Assembly (NCBI RefSeq): GCF_012939955.1 | Contig: NZ_SPMY01000025.1 | Coordinates: 130,270 to 194,269, forward strand | Origin: Candidatus Accumulibacter phosphatis | GTDB lineage: Bacteria; Pseudomonadota; Gammaproteobacteria; Burkholderiales; Rhodocyclaceae | Length of the DNA stretch: 64,000 nucleotides | Direction of reading: 5' to 3' | Part shown: positions 36,332-44,757 of the stretch, piece after piece | Layout: each line of letters begins with the position of its first letter | Position numbering within the stretch: position 1 is the first letter of the stretch | The notes under the pieces: generated by a model | Seen by the model: the letters and a program-made list of their open reading frames with translations, nothing else | Told to the model about the DNA's origin: nothing | Databases searched by the model: none | Position numbers and translations under genes: made by a program

Positions 36332-36849
36332 GGCGTGTACTGGCCGTCGTTGCCGGTTCATCGCTGGCCGCGGCGCTGCTCGCTGACGACGCTGCGCCGG
36401 CGGCAAGCGCTTTCTCTGCTGCGTCCGCCGGGCCGCAGCTTGGTGACTGCGTGATCTTCAGTGAGGGCGGCGCCGGCCGGCTGCTGAAGGCACCGACCTA
36501 TTGGCTGAAAGGCTCGATCGCCGCGCTTTCCCGCCAGCGGTGGCAGCTTGATCGCTGTCCACACATCGGCAAACCCGCTGCCGCCCATACCGTAGCCGAC
36601 CACGCGCGCCTGGCAGCCGCGATGCCTTGCGTCGAGCCGGCTTCCGTGAGCGTTGTGGACACGCTGCCCCGGGAGGTCGAGGTGACGCGCGTGCAGGTGC
36701 TGGTCGCCGAATGGGAAACGCCGTGGTCGCATCAGCACGGCACGACAGGATGGCTGTTCCGCGGTCAGTTCCTGGAGCAGACCCTGCGGAAGGGGGCGCT
36801 GATCGACATGGATGCGGCCTGGCTAGAGGGCTGCGAGGGCGAGCGATGA
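36328..36849 (+). CDS. Unknown small secreted protein in the ligase operon
   Basis: The 173-residue protein overlaps its neighbours by 4 bp on both sides, a strong sign of translational coupling. The N-terminus MRRVLAVVAGSSLAAALLAD looks like a short signal peptide or membrane anchor. The rest has a few recognisable features: FSEGGAGRLLKAPTYWLKG, two Cys residues near 77 and 101, and an acidic C-terminus (WLEGCEGER). It does not match a family I know. Being sandwiched between a CoA ligase and a CoA-transferase suggests a role in the same pathway, perhaps as a carrier or accessory protein. The reading-frame overlap makes it very likely a real gene. Confidence 0.65.
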   Translation: MRRVLAVVAGSSLAAALLADDAAPAASAFSAASAGPQLGDCVIFSEGGAGRLLKAPTYWLKGSIAALSRQRWQLDRCPHIGKPAAAHTVADHARLAAAMPCVEPASVSVVDTLPREVEVTRVQVLVAEWETPWSHQHGTTGWLFRGQFLEQTLRKGALIDMDAAWLEGCEGER

Positions 36850-38012
36850 GTGGCGCACCGCTGCGCGGGGTGCGTGTTCTTGATCTTAGCCGTCTGCTTC
36901 CCGGGCCAGTAGCGAGCTTGCATCTGGCCGACCTGGGCGCCGATGTTATCAAGATCGAAGATCACGGGCCTGGCGACTACGCGCGCTTGCTCGGCGAGGG
37001 TCCGGCGGGTGTCAGTGCTTTCTATCGCAGCGTCAACCGCAACAAGCGCGGTCTACGCCTCGACCTCAAGCAAGAACAGGGGCAGGCAGTCTTGCTGCGT
37101 CTGGCGACTACTGCCGACGTGCTGGTCGAGAGTTTCCGGCCCGGGGTCAGCGACCGGCTCGGCATCGGCTATCCGGCGCTGCGCTCGATCAACCCCAAGC
37201 TGGTCTATTGCGCGATCACCGGTTATGGCCAGAGTGGACCGCTGGCGATGGCCGCTGGGCACGATCTCAACTACATTGGCCTGGCCGGCGTCCTCGATCA
37301 GATTGGTGTCGATGGGGGGCCGCCAGCGATCCCCAATCTGCAGATGGGCGACTTGTTGGGCGGCGCGATGAGCGCCGTGATGGGTATTCTCGCGGCCTTG
37401 TTCGATGCTCAGCGCAGTGGCCAGGGTCGCCTGGTCGACGTGGCGATGAGCGACGCGGTTCTGGCACACAACCTTTTTCCGCTGTTCGCGATGCAGAGTG
37501 CTGGCGGCCTGCCCGAGCGCGGGCGCGATCTGCTTACCGGAGCTGACCCTGGCTATGGGGTGTACGCCACAGCGGATAGTCGCTACATGGCTGTCGCGCC
37601 GCTCGAGAAGAAGTTCTGGGACGTCTTCTGTGCGGCACTGGAACGCCCTGACTGGAAGCCCCTGCACGCTGTGCGCGGCGCGACCGCGCTTGCCTTGCGC
37701 GCGGAAATAGAGACCCTCTTTGCGAGTCGCACACAGGCCGACTGGAGCAACTTCTTTGCCGACATCGATTGCTGCGTGACGCCGGTACTCGCGGTGGCGG
37801 AGGCTCTCGAGCATGCGCAGTTTGTTGCGCGTCAGATGGTGGTGCACGCTGACGGCGTTGTCCAGTACGCGCCGCCGGTAAAGCTCTCGGGCTGGGTTTT
37901 TGCGGTCGAGCGCGCCGCGCCCGCTGCCGGCGAGCACGGCGAGGAGATCCTGCGCGAGGCGGGGTTTGCGGAGAGTGAGATCACCGCGATGCGCGCGGCG
38001 TCGATCATCTGA
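36846..38012 (+). CDS. CaiB/BaiF-family CoA-transferase
   Basis: The 388-residue protein has the family III CoA-transferase signatures: GVRVLDLSRLLPGPVASLHL, ADLGADVIKIEDHGPGD, SVNRNKRGLRLDLKQEQGQA, and a catalytic-region Asp-containing stretch QMGDLLGGAMSAVMGILAA. By family knowledge it moves CoA between acids or racemises 2-methylacyl-CoA (alpha-methylacyl-CoA racemase relatives share this fold). It starts at an ATG at 36846 overlapping the unknown gene by 4 bp. It closes the operon and is followed by a terminator. Substrate unknown. Confidence 0.9.
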   Translation: MSGAPLRGVRVLDLSRLLPGPVASLHLADLGADVIKIEDHGPGDYARLLGEGPAGVSAFYRSVNRNKRGLRLDLKQEQGQAVLLRLATTADVLVESFRPGVSDRLGIGYPALRSINPKLVYCAITGYGQSGPLAMAAGHDLNYIGLAGVLDQIGVDGGPPAIPNLQMGDLLGGAMSAVMGILAALFDAQRSGQGRLVDVAMSDAVLAHNLFPLFAMQSAGGLPERGRDLLTGADPGYGVYATADSRYMAVAPLEKKFWDVFCAALERPDWKPLHAVRGATALALRAEIETLFASRTQADWSNFFADIDCCVTPVLAVAEALEHAQFVARQMVVHADGVVQYAPPVKLSGWVFAVERAAPAAGEHGEEILREAGFAESEITAMRAASII

Positions 38013-38024
38013 CGCCGCGGCCCG

Positions 38025-38050
38025 GCCGGCACGTGCTGCCCGGCTTTTTT
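38025..38050 (+). terminator. Intrinsic terminator after the Liv-CoA operon
   Basis: A GC-rich hairpin, GCCGG (38025-38029) pairing with CCGGC (38040-38044), is followed by six T residues (38045-38050). It lies between the CoA-transferase and the convergent phaM gene and could serve both. Confidence 0.7.
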
Positions 38051-38054
38051 CCGC

Positions 38055-38505
38055 TTAGGGTTTCTTCGCCTCGTCGTCGCTTTGCCCAGCCTGTTGCGCG
38101 GCGGCCGCAGCCTGCTTCATCTGTTCCTGCATCTGCTGCATCATGGTCCAGGGCCACATCGCCGCTTGCTTGAGGGCGTCAGCGCCGCCTGCCGCACCGA
38201 GCAGTCCCGGCTGCGCGTCATCGCTTCCGCCAGCGGCACCAGGCGTGAAATTGGCTCCCATCTGGCCCATTGCGCGCACAGCGTTGAGCGTCACACATTG
38301 CATTTCGAGGCCCTGGATTGTCATTTGCAGCATCGACAAATTCATTTTCAGCCAGCTCTCGACCGCTTTAAGATCCCTGACCTTTTTCTCGATTTCCTCA
38401 ACGTCCAGCGTCGGGGTGATCATGCCCGGCAAGGAAAAGCCCATATTGCCAAACATTTTTTTTTGCGAAGCTCATCGGATCGCTTAGAGAATCGTTACTG
38501 GACAT
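38055..38505 (-). CDS. phaM: PhaM-type polyhydroxyalkanoate granule protein (frame broken by an A run)
   Basis: Joined across one frame break, the protein is about 149 residues: MSSNDSLSDPMSFAKKMFGN, then MGFSLPGMITPTLDVEEIEK and KVRDLKAVESWLKMNLSMLQ. This matches PhaM, which has the signature TPTLDVEEIEKK and a coiled helix, followed by a long Ala/Gln/Met-rich tail. PhaM activates PHA synthase and tethers granules to the nucleoid. The frame breaks at a 9-base A run on the coding strand (38456-38464 on plus). Eight bases give a continuous gene. The tail ends DDEAKKP. The two halves align well, so the gene is probably intact in the organism. Confidence 0.8.
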
Positions 38506-38653
38506 TTTTTTTCGGCTCCGGTGGTGATGGAATCGGTCATGTTAGCAAAGTTTCACCGTCTCTGGGGTGGGGCGCCGATTGTTGCGAATCGCTGCTTGCT
38601 GGCAACCGTAGCGGCCGAGCTCGGTGTGCGCATGAAGCGTCGCCCCGGCGCGC

Positions 38654-39505
38654 TCACAGGCGGTAGCAGAAAAGTTGCGTATGGCACGCGTCGTCGACTT
38701 CGATGACCTGCTCGGCGGCGACATCGGGCACCGCGAAGCTGTTACTGATGAACAGCGTTCCGGGGCGCATTTCCCGCTGCGCCTTCTCCCAGAGGGCGGC
38801 CATCGGAACCGGCGAGAGGAAGGCATAGACGACGTCGTAGGCGCTCAGTTCGGTGCGCCAGAGGTCACCCCAACGCCAGTCGCAGTTGGCTAGCCCGGCC
38901 ATGCGCAGGCGTCCGCAGGCCCAGGCCGCTGGGGCATTCTCGACGCCGGTGAAGTGCGCATCGGGCCGCTGCCGGGCGAGCGGACCGAGTACGCTGCCGA
39001 CGCCGGCGCCAAGGTCGAGAAAGCGCATCTCGGGGATCTCGCGGGTCAACGTGGCGAGGGCTGCCGCGGTGGTGGCGTTGGACAGGAAGAGCGGTATCTG
39101 GCCACCTAATGCGCCGCGATAGACGAGTAGCAGCACGAAGAACAGCAGTAGGTACCAGCCCGGGTCAATGCCGATCATCGAAGCCGACCACGCCAGCGGT
39201 ACGAAGAGCGTGTGGATTAGCCGCCACCACCAGGCCTGACGCGTGAGAGTGGCGAAAAGCAGTGCGGTGGCGCCTATGGCCAGAGCGGTTTGTGGCCACG
39301 GCAGCGGCTCGTTGCGCAGTCCGTAGTATGGCCAGGCCAGTGACAGCACGGCGAGCGTCGCGGCGAGTTGCAGGGCCAGTTGACGAAGTTGCGAGCCAAA
39401 GACGGGCGGCACGGCGTCAGTGGATTCGGGTGCGGGTGAAGACAAGCTCTTGCTCCGGAGGATTGGGCGCTGCGGTGGAATGTCGGCAGGGCTGCATGAG
39501 CGCAT
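38654..39505 (-). CDS. Membrane-anchored class I SAM methyltransferase
   Basis: The 283-residue protein has an N-terminal region with two to four membrane helices (residues of about 40-130, including LALQLAATLAVLSLAW and WYLLLFFVLLLVYRG). From about residue 155 it has a class I methyltransferase domain with the SAM motif FLDLGAGVGSVLGPLA, then FTGVENAP. The final part has GDLWRTELSAYDVVYAFLSP and an FISNSFAVPD segment. The substrate is not evident; similar proteins are annotated as class I methyltransferases of unknown target. It is 24 bp upstream of the FAD-linked oxidase stop on the same strand. Several in-frame starts are possible. Confidence 0.72.
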   Translation of the reverse strand: MRSCSPADIPPQRPILRSKSLSSPAPESTDAVPPVFGSQLRQLALQLAATLAVLSLAWPYYGLRNEPLPWPQTALAIGATALLFATLTRQAWWWRLIHTLFVPLAWSASMIGIDPGWYLLLFFVLLLVYRGALGGQIPLFLSNATTAAALATLTREIPEMRFLDLGAGVGSVLGPLARQRPDAHFTGVENAPAAWACGRLRMAGLANCDWRWGDLWRTELSAYDVVYAFLSPVPMAALWEKAQREMRPGTLFISNSFAVPDVAAEQVIEVDDACHTQLFCYRL

Positions 39506-39529
39506 GGCCCGCGCTGCCGGCCTGCTGGC

Positions 39530-40954
39530 TCAGCTGGCCGTGCCGGGTGGCAGAACCTTGCCTGGGTTGAGCAGATTCGTCGGGTCCAGGGCTGTCTTGA
39601 TGGCGCGCATTACGGCGATCGCCTCTGCGCCGTGTTCGCGCACCATGAATCGGGTCTTGCCGATGCCGATGCCGTGCTCGCCGGTGCAGGTTCCCGACAT
39701 CGCCAGCGCCCGCTCGACGAGGCGTTCGTTGATCCATTCGGCGGCGTGCATGTCGGCCGCGCTGGTCGGGTCCACCAGCACCACCAGGTGAAAGTTGCCG
39801 TCGCCAACATGGCCAAAAAGGGCGATCGGGATCGACACCAGGGAGATGTCTTCGTTGGTCGCCTGGATGCACTCGGCGAGCCGGGAAATCGGCACGCAGA
39901 CGTCCGTCGGCAAGGCGCGGCAACCTGGTTTGAGCTGCAGGCACGCGAAATAGGCGTCGTGGCGGGCCTGCCACAGGCGCGAACGGTCCTCGTTGTGCGT
40001 CGCCCAGGCGAACTCCTGGCCGCCGAAACCGCCGGCAATCCCCTGCACGATCTGCGCTTGTTCGCTGACCGCCGCCGGGCTGCCATGGAATTCGAAAAAC
40101 AGTGTCGGTAGCTCGCGCAGCGTGGTATGGCTGTGGCGGTTGACTGCCGAAATGGTCAGCGCATCGAGCAGTTCTATGCGCGCCATGGGCACGCCCAACT
40201 GGATGGTCTGGATCACCGTGTCTACCGCTGCCTCGACATCGGGAAAGGCGCAGACCGCCGCCGACATGGCCTCGGGGATCGGATGCAGCTTGACGGTCAA
40301 CTCGGTGATGATGCCCAGAGTCCCCTCGGAACCGATCAGTAGGCGCGTCAGGTCGTAACCGGCCGACGACTTTCGCGCCCGGCCGCCGGTCTTGATGATT
40401 TTCCCGTCGGCCAGGACCACCGTCATGCCCAGCACATTGTCGCGCATGGTGCCGTAGCGCACGGCGTTGGTTCCCGAGGCGCGTGTTGCGGCCATGCCGC
40501 CGAGCGAGGCATCTGCACCTGGGTCAATGGGAAAGAATAGCCCGCTGCCCTTCAGGGATGCGTTCAGCTGCAGGCGCGTGACGCCGGCTTCGACCGTGGC
40601 GTCGAGATCTTCGTTATGCGTGGCCAGGATGCGGTTCATCCCGGCAAGATCGATGGTGATGCCGCCGTGAATCGCCAGGACATGTCCTTCGACCGAACTA
40701 CCAACGCCATAGGGGATGATGGGCACCTGCTGCCGATGGCATAGCCTGACCACGTCCGCAACTTCTTGCGTGCTGCGGGCAAAGAAAACAGCATCGGGCG
40801 GAGCCGCTTCGTGGACCGACTCATCCCGTCCGTGCTGCATGCGAATCGACTCGCCCTGCGAGAAACGCGAGCCGAAGTGGTCTTTCAGGGTCGCCACGAG
40901 ATCCTCAGCGAGAGGCGGGTGCTTGGGTAAAGGACTGTTCAGTGAGGGGCTCAT
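39530..40954 (-). CDS. FAD-linked oxidase, D-lactate/glycolate dehydrogenase type
   Basis: The approx. 474-residue protein has a VAO/PCMH-type FAD domain with VVRLCHRQQVPIIPYGVGSS (residues of about 68-87), LFFPIDPGADASLGGMAATR, ASGTNAVRYGTMRDN and GSEGTLGIITE. The C-terminal FAD-oxidase domain ends with EHGIGIGKTRFM and a DPTNLLNPGKVLP tail. This matches GlcD/Dld-like enzymes that oxidise D-2-hydroxy acids such as D-lactate or glycolate and pass electrons to quinone or cytochrome. I chose the ATG at 40954 because it aligns with the family; the frame extends upstream through a poly-T region. It is upstream of the methyltransferase gene. Confidence 0.9.
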   Translation of the reverse strand: MSPSLNSPLPKHPPLAEDLVATLKDHFGSRFSQGESIRMQHGRDESVHEAAPPDAVFFARSTQEVADVVRLCHRQQVPIIPYGVGSSVEGHVLAIHGGITIDLAGMNRILATHNEDLDATVEAGVTRLQLNASLKGSGLFFPIDPGADASLGGMAATRASGTNAVRYGTMRDNVLGMTVVLADGKIIKTGGRARKSSAGYDLTRLLIGSEGTLGIITELTVKLHPIPEAMSAAVCAFPDVEAAVDTVIQTIQLGVPMARIELLDALTISAVNRHSHTTLRELPTLFFEFHGSPAAVSEQAQIVQGIAGGFGGQEFAWATHNEDRSRLWQARHDAYFACLQLKPGCRALPTDVCVPISRLAECIQATNEDISLVSIPIALFGHVGDGNFHLVVLVDPTSAADMHAAEWINERLVERALAMSGTCTGEHGIGIGKTRFMVREHGAEAIAVMRAIKTALDPTNLLNPGKVLPPGTAS

Positions 40955-41093
40955 CGCGCCAGGAGGATCCTTTTTTTTCGTGCTACGGAAAGGGACGCAA
41001 GCGATTTTACGCCCTTGAGTACGCGAAAGTGTCAAAAGAGCTGTACGCGGCCTTTGCTTCTCGTCTATAATCTTGCGCTGCTCGAAAAACAAT

Positions 41094-41122
41094 TTGACAG
41101 TTATTTTCCCAGGTGCCAGAAT
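41094..41122 (+). promoter_or_regulatory. Promoter of the tRNA-tuf transcription unit
   Basis: A perfect -35 hexamer TTGACA (41094-41099) and CAGAAT (41117-41122, four of six matches) are 17 bp apart. Initiation would fall near 41129, just upstream of tRNA-Tyr at 41138. Strong -35 with GC-rich discriminator fits a stable-RNA promoter. Confidence 0.6.
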
Positions 41123-41137
41123 CCTGGGTTCTGAGCT

Positions 41138-41222
41138 GGAGGGATACCCAAGTGGCCAACGGGATCAGACTGTAAATCTGACGGCTCTGCCTTCGAAGGT
41201 TCGAATCCTTCTCCCTCCACCA
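41138..41222 (+). tRNA. tRNA-Tyr (anticodon GTA)
   Basis: The acceptor stem GGAGGGA pairs with TCCCTCC (41212-41218), followed by discriminator A and encoded CCA. The anticodon loop contains CTGTAAA, giving GTA. The T-loop shows GGTTCGAATCC. The long variable arm and total length of 85 are normal for bacterial tRNA-Tyr. Confidence 0.97.
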
Positions 41223-41272
41223 AAATGCCGCTGTTGGCGGTCTTGTTTTAGCGTGCTTCGGGTAATGGTTTT

Positions 41273-41346
41273 GCGGGTGTAGCTCAATGGTAGAGCTGAA
41301 GCCTTCCAAGCTTATGACGAGGGTTCGATTCCCTTCACCCGCTCCA
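41273..41346 (+). tRNA. tRNA-Gly (anticodon TCC)
   Basis: The acceptor stem GCGGGTG pairs with CACCCGC (41336-41342), followed by T and encoded CCA. The anticodon loop CTTCCAA gives TCC. The T-arm has GGGTTCGATTCCC. It is the second of three tRNAs ahead of tuf. Confidence 0.97.
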
Positions 41347-41391
41347 CGTTGGCGTTGTGACCGCAGAACAGCTTCAGGCATCGCGCACACC

Positions 41392-41466
<75 letters not shown>

Positions 41467-41515
41467 CTGTTTGGTGCCGTAGATTCACTAATTTTAACGT
41501 CTTGAGGTACCGGTA

Positions 41516-42706
41516 ATGGCCAAGGGAAAATTTGAACGTACGAAGCCGCACGTCAACGTTGGCACGATTGGGCACGTTGACCACGGCAAGACAACGCTGA
41601 CGGCGGCGATCACGACCATTCTGTCGAAGAAGTATGGCGGTACCGCCAAAGCCTACGACCAGATCGATGCGGCGCCGGAAGAGAAGGCGCGCGGGATCAC
41701 GATCAATACCGCGCACGTCGAGTACGAGACGGCAAAGCGCCACTACGCGCACGTCGATTGCCCGGGTCACGCTGACTACGTGAAGAACATGATCACCGGT
41801 GCCGCGCAGATGGACGGCGCGATTCTGGTGTGCTCGGCCGCTGACGGTCCGATGCCGCAGACGCGTGAGCACATTCTGTTGGCCCGCCAGGTGGGCGTAC
41901 CGTACATCATTGTCTATCTGAACAAGTGCGACATGGTTGATGATGCCGAGCTGCTCGAGCTGGTGGATATGGAAGTGCGCGAGCTGCTTTCCAAGTACGA
42001 TTTCCCGGGCGACGACGTGCCGATCATCCAGGGTTCTGCCCTAAAGGCCCTTGAGGGTGACCTCGGCGAGCTGGGTGAGCTGTCGGTGCTGGCGCTGGCG
42101 GATGCGCTGGATAGCTACATTCCGACCCCCGAGCGTGCGATCGACAAGCCGTTCCTGCTGCCGATCGAAGACGTTTTCTCGATCTCCGGTCGCGGTACGG
42201 TAGTTACCGGTCGTGTCGAGCGCGGCATCGTCAAGGTGGGTGAAGAAGTCGAGATTGTTGGTATCCGGCCGACGGTGAAGACCATCTGCACCGGCGTCGA
42301 GATGTTCCGCAAGCTGCTCGACGAAGGTCGGGCGGGCGACAACGTTGGTGTTCTGCTGCGCGGCGTCAAACGTGAAGACGTCGAGCGCGGTCAGGTGCTG
42401 GCCAAGCCCGGTTCGATCAAGCCGCACACCCACTTCTCGGGTGAGGTGTATGTCTTGTCGAAAGAAGAGGGTGGTCGTCACACGCCGTTCTTCAATAACT
42501 ATCGCCCGCAGTTCTACTTCCGCACGACGGATGTGACCGGTGCCATCTCGATGCCTGAAGGTGTTGAAATGGTGATGCCTGGTGACAACATCCAGATGAC
42601 GGTCAAGCTGATTGCGCCGATCGCCATGGAAGAAGGCCTGCGCTTCGCTATTCGCGAAGGTGGCCGTACCGTCGGTGCCGGCGTGGTTGCAAAAATCATC
42701 GAGTAG
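41516..42706 (+). CDS. tuf: Elongation factor Tu
   Basis: The 396-residue protein is a canonical EF-Tu. It has GHVDHGKT at residues 19-26, the effector region [22 protein letters not shown] and NKCD GTPase motifs, and C-terminal domains ending [10 protein letters not shown]. It delivers aminoacyl-tRNAs to the ribosome. AGGTACC precedes the ATG. It follows three tRNA genes (as in a tufB locus) but is followed directly by rpsJ (as in a tufA/str locus), 60 bp away. The usual rpsL, rpsG and fusA are not upstream. Most betaproteobacteria have two nearly identical tuf genes. Confidence 0.98.
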   Translation: MAKGKFERTKPHVNVGTIGHVDHGKTTLTAAITTILSKKYGGTAKAYDQIDAAPEEKARGITINTAHVEYETAKRHYAHVDCPGHADYVKNMITGAAQMDGAILVCSAADGPMPQTREHILLARQVGVPYIIVYLNKCDMVDDAELLELVDMEVRELLSKYDFPGDDVPIIQGSALKALEGDLGELGELSVLALADALDSYIPTPERAIDKPFLLPIEDVFSISGRGTVVTGRVERGIVKVGEEVEIVGIRPTVKTICTGVEMFRKLLDEGRAGDNVGVLLRGVKREDVERGQVLAKPGSIKPHTHFSGEVYVLSKEEGGRHTPFFNNYRPQFYFRTTDVTGAISMPEGVEMVMPGDNIQMTVKLIAPIAMEEGLRFAIREGGRTVGAGVVAKIIE

Positions 42707-42766
42707 TTTGAAAAAAATACTTCGGGCGGCGCCAGTTGGGCCGCCCATCGCTCTTTGGAATATGAC

Positions 42767-43078
42767 ATGCAAAGCCAAAAAATACGGATTCGTCTGAAAG
42801 CCTTCGACTATCGCTTGATCGATCAGTCTGCCCAGGAGATCGTCGAAACCGCCAAGCGTACCGGCGCTGTTGTTCGTGGTCCGGTGCCGCTGCCAACGCG
42901 CATCCAGCGTTTTGACCTTCTTCGCTCGCCGCACGTCGACAAGACTTCGCGTGATCAGTTCGAGATGCGTACCCATCTTCGCTTGATGGACATCATCGAT
43001 CCAACCGACAAGACCGTCGATGCGCTGATGAAGCTTGACCTGCCGGCGGGTGTCGACGTCGAAATTAAGTTGCAGTAG
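42767..43078 (+). CDS. rpsJ: Ribosomal protein S10
   Basis: The 103-residue protein [20 protein letters not shown] matches S10 in length and sequence, with [12 protein letters not shown] near the middle and the long beta-hairpin region [12 protein letters not shown]. It is a 30S head protein and the NusB partner in antitermination (NusE). The ATG at 42767 is chosen over a TTG 12 bp upstream because family members start here. It opens the S10 operon, but a promoter and hairpin lie between it and rplC. Confidence 0.97.
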   Translation: MQSQKIRIRLKAFDYRLIDQSAQEIVETAKRTGAVVRGPVPLPTRIQRFDLLRSPHVDKTSRDQFEMRTHLRLMDIIDPTDKTVDALMKLDLPAGVDVEIKLQ

Positions 43079-43099
43079 CGACTGCCTTACGGCTATAAT
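43070..43099 (+). promoter_or_regulatory. Candidate internal promoter between rpsJ and rplC
   Basis: TTGCAG (43070-43075, overlapping the end of rpsJ) and a perfect TATAAT (43094-43099) are separated by 18 bp. It would start transcripts near 43106, immediately before a terminator-like hairpin. Confidence 0.45.
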
Positions 43100-43112
43100 T
43101 GCCGGCTTTGGT

Positions 43113-43147
43113 CGGGCAGCTGCGTTCTCACGCTGCCCGTTTTGTTT
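43113..43147 (+). terminator. Terminator-like hairpin in the rplC leader (possible attenuator)
   Basis: CGGGCAGC (43113-43120) pairs perfectly with GCTGCCCG (43132-43139), leaving an 11-base loop, and is followed by TTTTGTTT (43140-43147). It lies in the 113-bp gap between rpsJ and rplC. A full terminator here would cut the ribosomal operon, so partial or regulated termination is more likely. Confidence 0.6.
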
Positions 43148-43191
43148 GAAGCGCTCGCCGGCCAATCGTAGCCGGTCAGAGGAGAATAAAC

Positions 43192-43836
43192 ATGAGTCTA
43201 GGCCTTGTTGGACGCAAGGTCGGCATGACGCGCATTTTTACCGAGGCTGGCGCAAGCATCCCGGTAACCGTGCTCGATGTGTCGAACAATCGCGTCGCTC
43301 AGATCAAGACGCAGCAAAACGACGGCTATTCCGTCGTGCAGTTGGCTTTTGGCAAGCGGCGTCCGTCGCGTGTAAGCAAGCCGCTGGCCGGGCACCTGGC
43401 CAAGGCTGGCGTCGAAGCCGGTCACGTATTGAAAGAATTTCCTGTTTCTGCCGAGGAGCTCGCTGAGCTGAAGGCTGGCGACCAGGTAAGTATCACCATC
43501 TTTGCGGTCGGCCAGAAGGTTGATGTCACCGGCCAGACGATCGGCAAGGGTTTCTCCGGTGCGATCAAACGGCATCACTTTTCGTCTCAGAACGCAACGC
43601 ACGGCAACTCCGTGTCGCACAAGGCGCTGGGCTCGACGGGTATGGCGCAGGATCCGGGGCGTGTTTTTCCGGGCAAGAAGATGGCTGGTCATCTGGGTGC
43701 TGCCAAGCGCACCCAGCAAAATCTCGAAGTCATCCGCGTCGACGTCGAACGACAGTTGCTGCTGCTCAAGGGTGCGGTTCCCGGCTCCAAGGGGTCGGAC
43801 GTGATCGTGCGTCCTGCAGTCAAGGCGGGGGCATAA
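43192..43836 (+). CDS. rplC: Ribosomal protein L3
   Basis: The 214-residue protein starts [20 protein letters not shown] and contains the L3 signatures [20 protein letters not shown] and [20 protein letters not shown]. The glutamine that is methylated in many L3 proteins lies in the middle of the loop (DPGRVFPG context). It is an early 50S assembly protein near the peptidyl-transferase centre. AGAGGAG precedes the ATG. rplD starts at the next base after its stop. Confidence 0.98.
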   Translation: MSLGLVGRKVGMTRIFTEAGASIPVTVLDVSNNRVAQIKTQQNDGYSVVQLAFGKRRPSRVSKPLAGHLAKAGVEAGHVLKEFPVSAEELAELKAGDQVSITIFAVGQKVDVTGQTIGKGFSGAIKRHHFSSQNATHGNSVSHKALGSTGMAQDPGRVFPGKKMAGHLGAAKRTQQNLEVIRVDVERQLLLLKGAVPGSKGSDVIVRPAVKAGA

Positions 43837-44457
43837 ATGGAACTCAAGCTTATTAATGAGCAGGGCCAGGAGGCGAGTCTCCTGCAGGCTTCTGATGTTC
43901 TCTTCGGTCGCGAATATAGCGAAGCTCTGGTGCACCAGGTGTTGGTTGCTTATCAGGCCAACGCTCGTAGTGGCAATCGCGCTCAGAAAGACCGTGCTGA
44001 CGTTCGTCACTCGACGAAAAAGCCTTGGCGGCAGAAAGGCACGGGTCGGGCTCGTGCGGGCATGTCGTCGTCGCCAATCTGGCGTGGTGGTGGTCGGGTC
44101 TTTCCAAGTACGCCGGACGAAAACTTCAGCCACAAGCTGAACCGCAAGATGTACCGCGCCGGTATGGCGGCCATTCTTTCCCAGTTGGTCCGTGAAGATC
44201 GTCTGGCAGTGGTCGATGAGTTTTCGATCGAGGCGCCGAAGACAAAATTATTTGCGGCGAAGATCAAGAGTTTGGGCTATGAGTCCGTACTGGTGATCAC
44301 TGAGGAGCTTGGTGAGAACGTGTTTCTCGCTTCGCGCAACCTTCCCAATGTGTTGGTTGTGGAAGTTCAGCAGGCCGATCCCGTGTCGCTGGTCCGTTTC
44401 CCGAAGGTGTTGATCACCAGGGGTGCGCTGGCCAAGTTTGAGGAGATCCTGGGATGA
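43837..44457 (+). CDS. rplD: Ribosomal protein L4
   Basis: The 206-residue protein has the L4 pattern with [20 protein letters not shown] near residues 67-86, the loop that reaches the exit tunnel. It ends KFEEILG. In Gammaproteobacteria L4 also represses its own S10 operon; whether it does so here is unknown. Its stop overlaps the rplW start by 4 bp, and it starts directly after rplC. Confidence 0.98.
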   Translation: MELKLINEQGQEASLLQASDVLFGREYSEALVHQVLVAYQANARSGNRAQKDRADVRHSTKKPWRQKGTGRARAGMSSSPIWRGGGRVFPSTPDENFSHKLNRKMYRAGMAAILSQLVREDRLAVVDEFSIEAPKTKLFAAKIKSLGYESVLVITEELGENVFLASRNLPNVLVVEVQQADPVSLVRFPKVLITRGALAKFEEILG

Positions 44458-44757
44458 ATCCAGAACGCCTGATGCAAGTACTGCTCGCCCCACAGATCTC
44501 CGAGAAGGCGACCTTTATCGCCGACAAGCACGAGCAGGTGATTTTTTCGCGTGGTGCCGGATGCGACCAAGCCTGAAGTCAAGGGGGCTGTCGAGTTGCT
44601 GTTCAAGGTTTCGGTGAAATCGGTTCAGATGGCCATCGTCAAGGGCAAGCAAAAGAAGTTTGGTCGCGCGATGGGTCGGCGAAAAAGTTGGAAGAAAGCC
44701 TACGTGTGCCTGCAAGCGGGGCAGGAGATTAACTTCGTCGATGGAGGGGGCTTCTGA
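44454..44757 (+). CDS. rplW: Ribosomal protein L23 (one-base insertion in a T run)
   Basis: The gene starts at an ATG overlapping the rplD stop and ends at 44757, overlapping rplB. The start encodes [20 protein letters not shown] and the second part [20 protein letters not shown] and [15 protein letters not shown], both L23. The frame breaks at a 6-base T run (44542-44547). With five T the protein reads [16 protein letters not shown] without interruption and is about 100 residues, normal for L23. L23 lines the tunnel exit and binds trigger factor and SRP. An intact gene is required for growth in most bacteria, so sequencing error is likely. Confidence 0.93.

Noticed and set aside
42041..43165. 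374-residue minus-strand frame over tuf and rpsJ
   Set aside because: Shadow of tuf and rpsJ on the opposite strand; no plausible start and no family.
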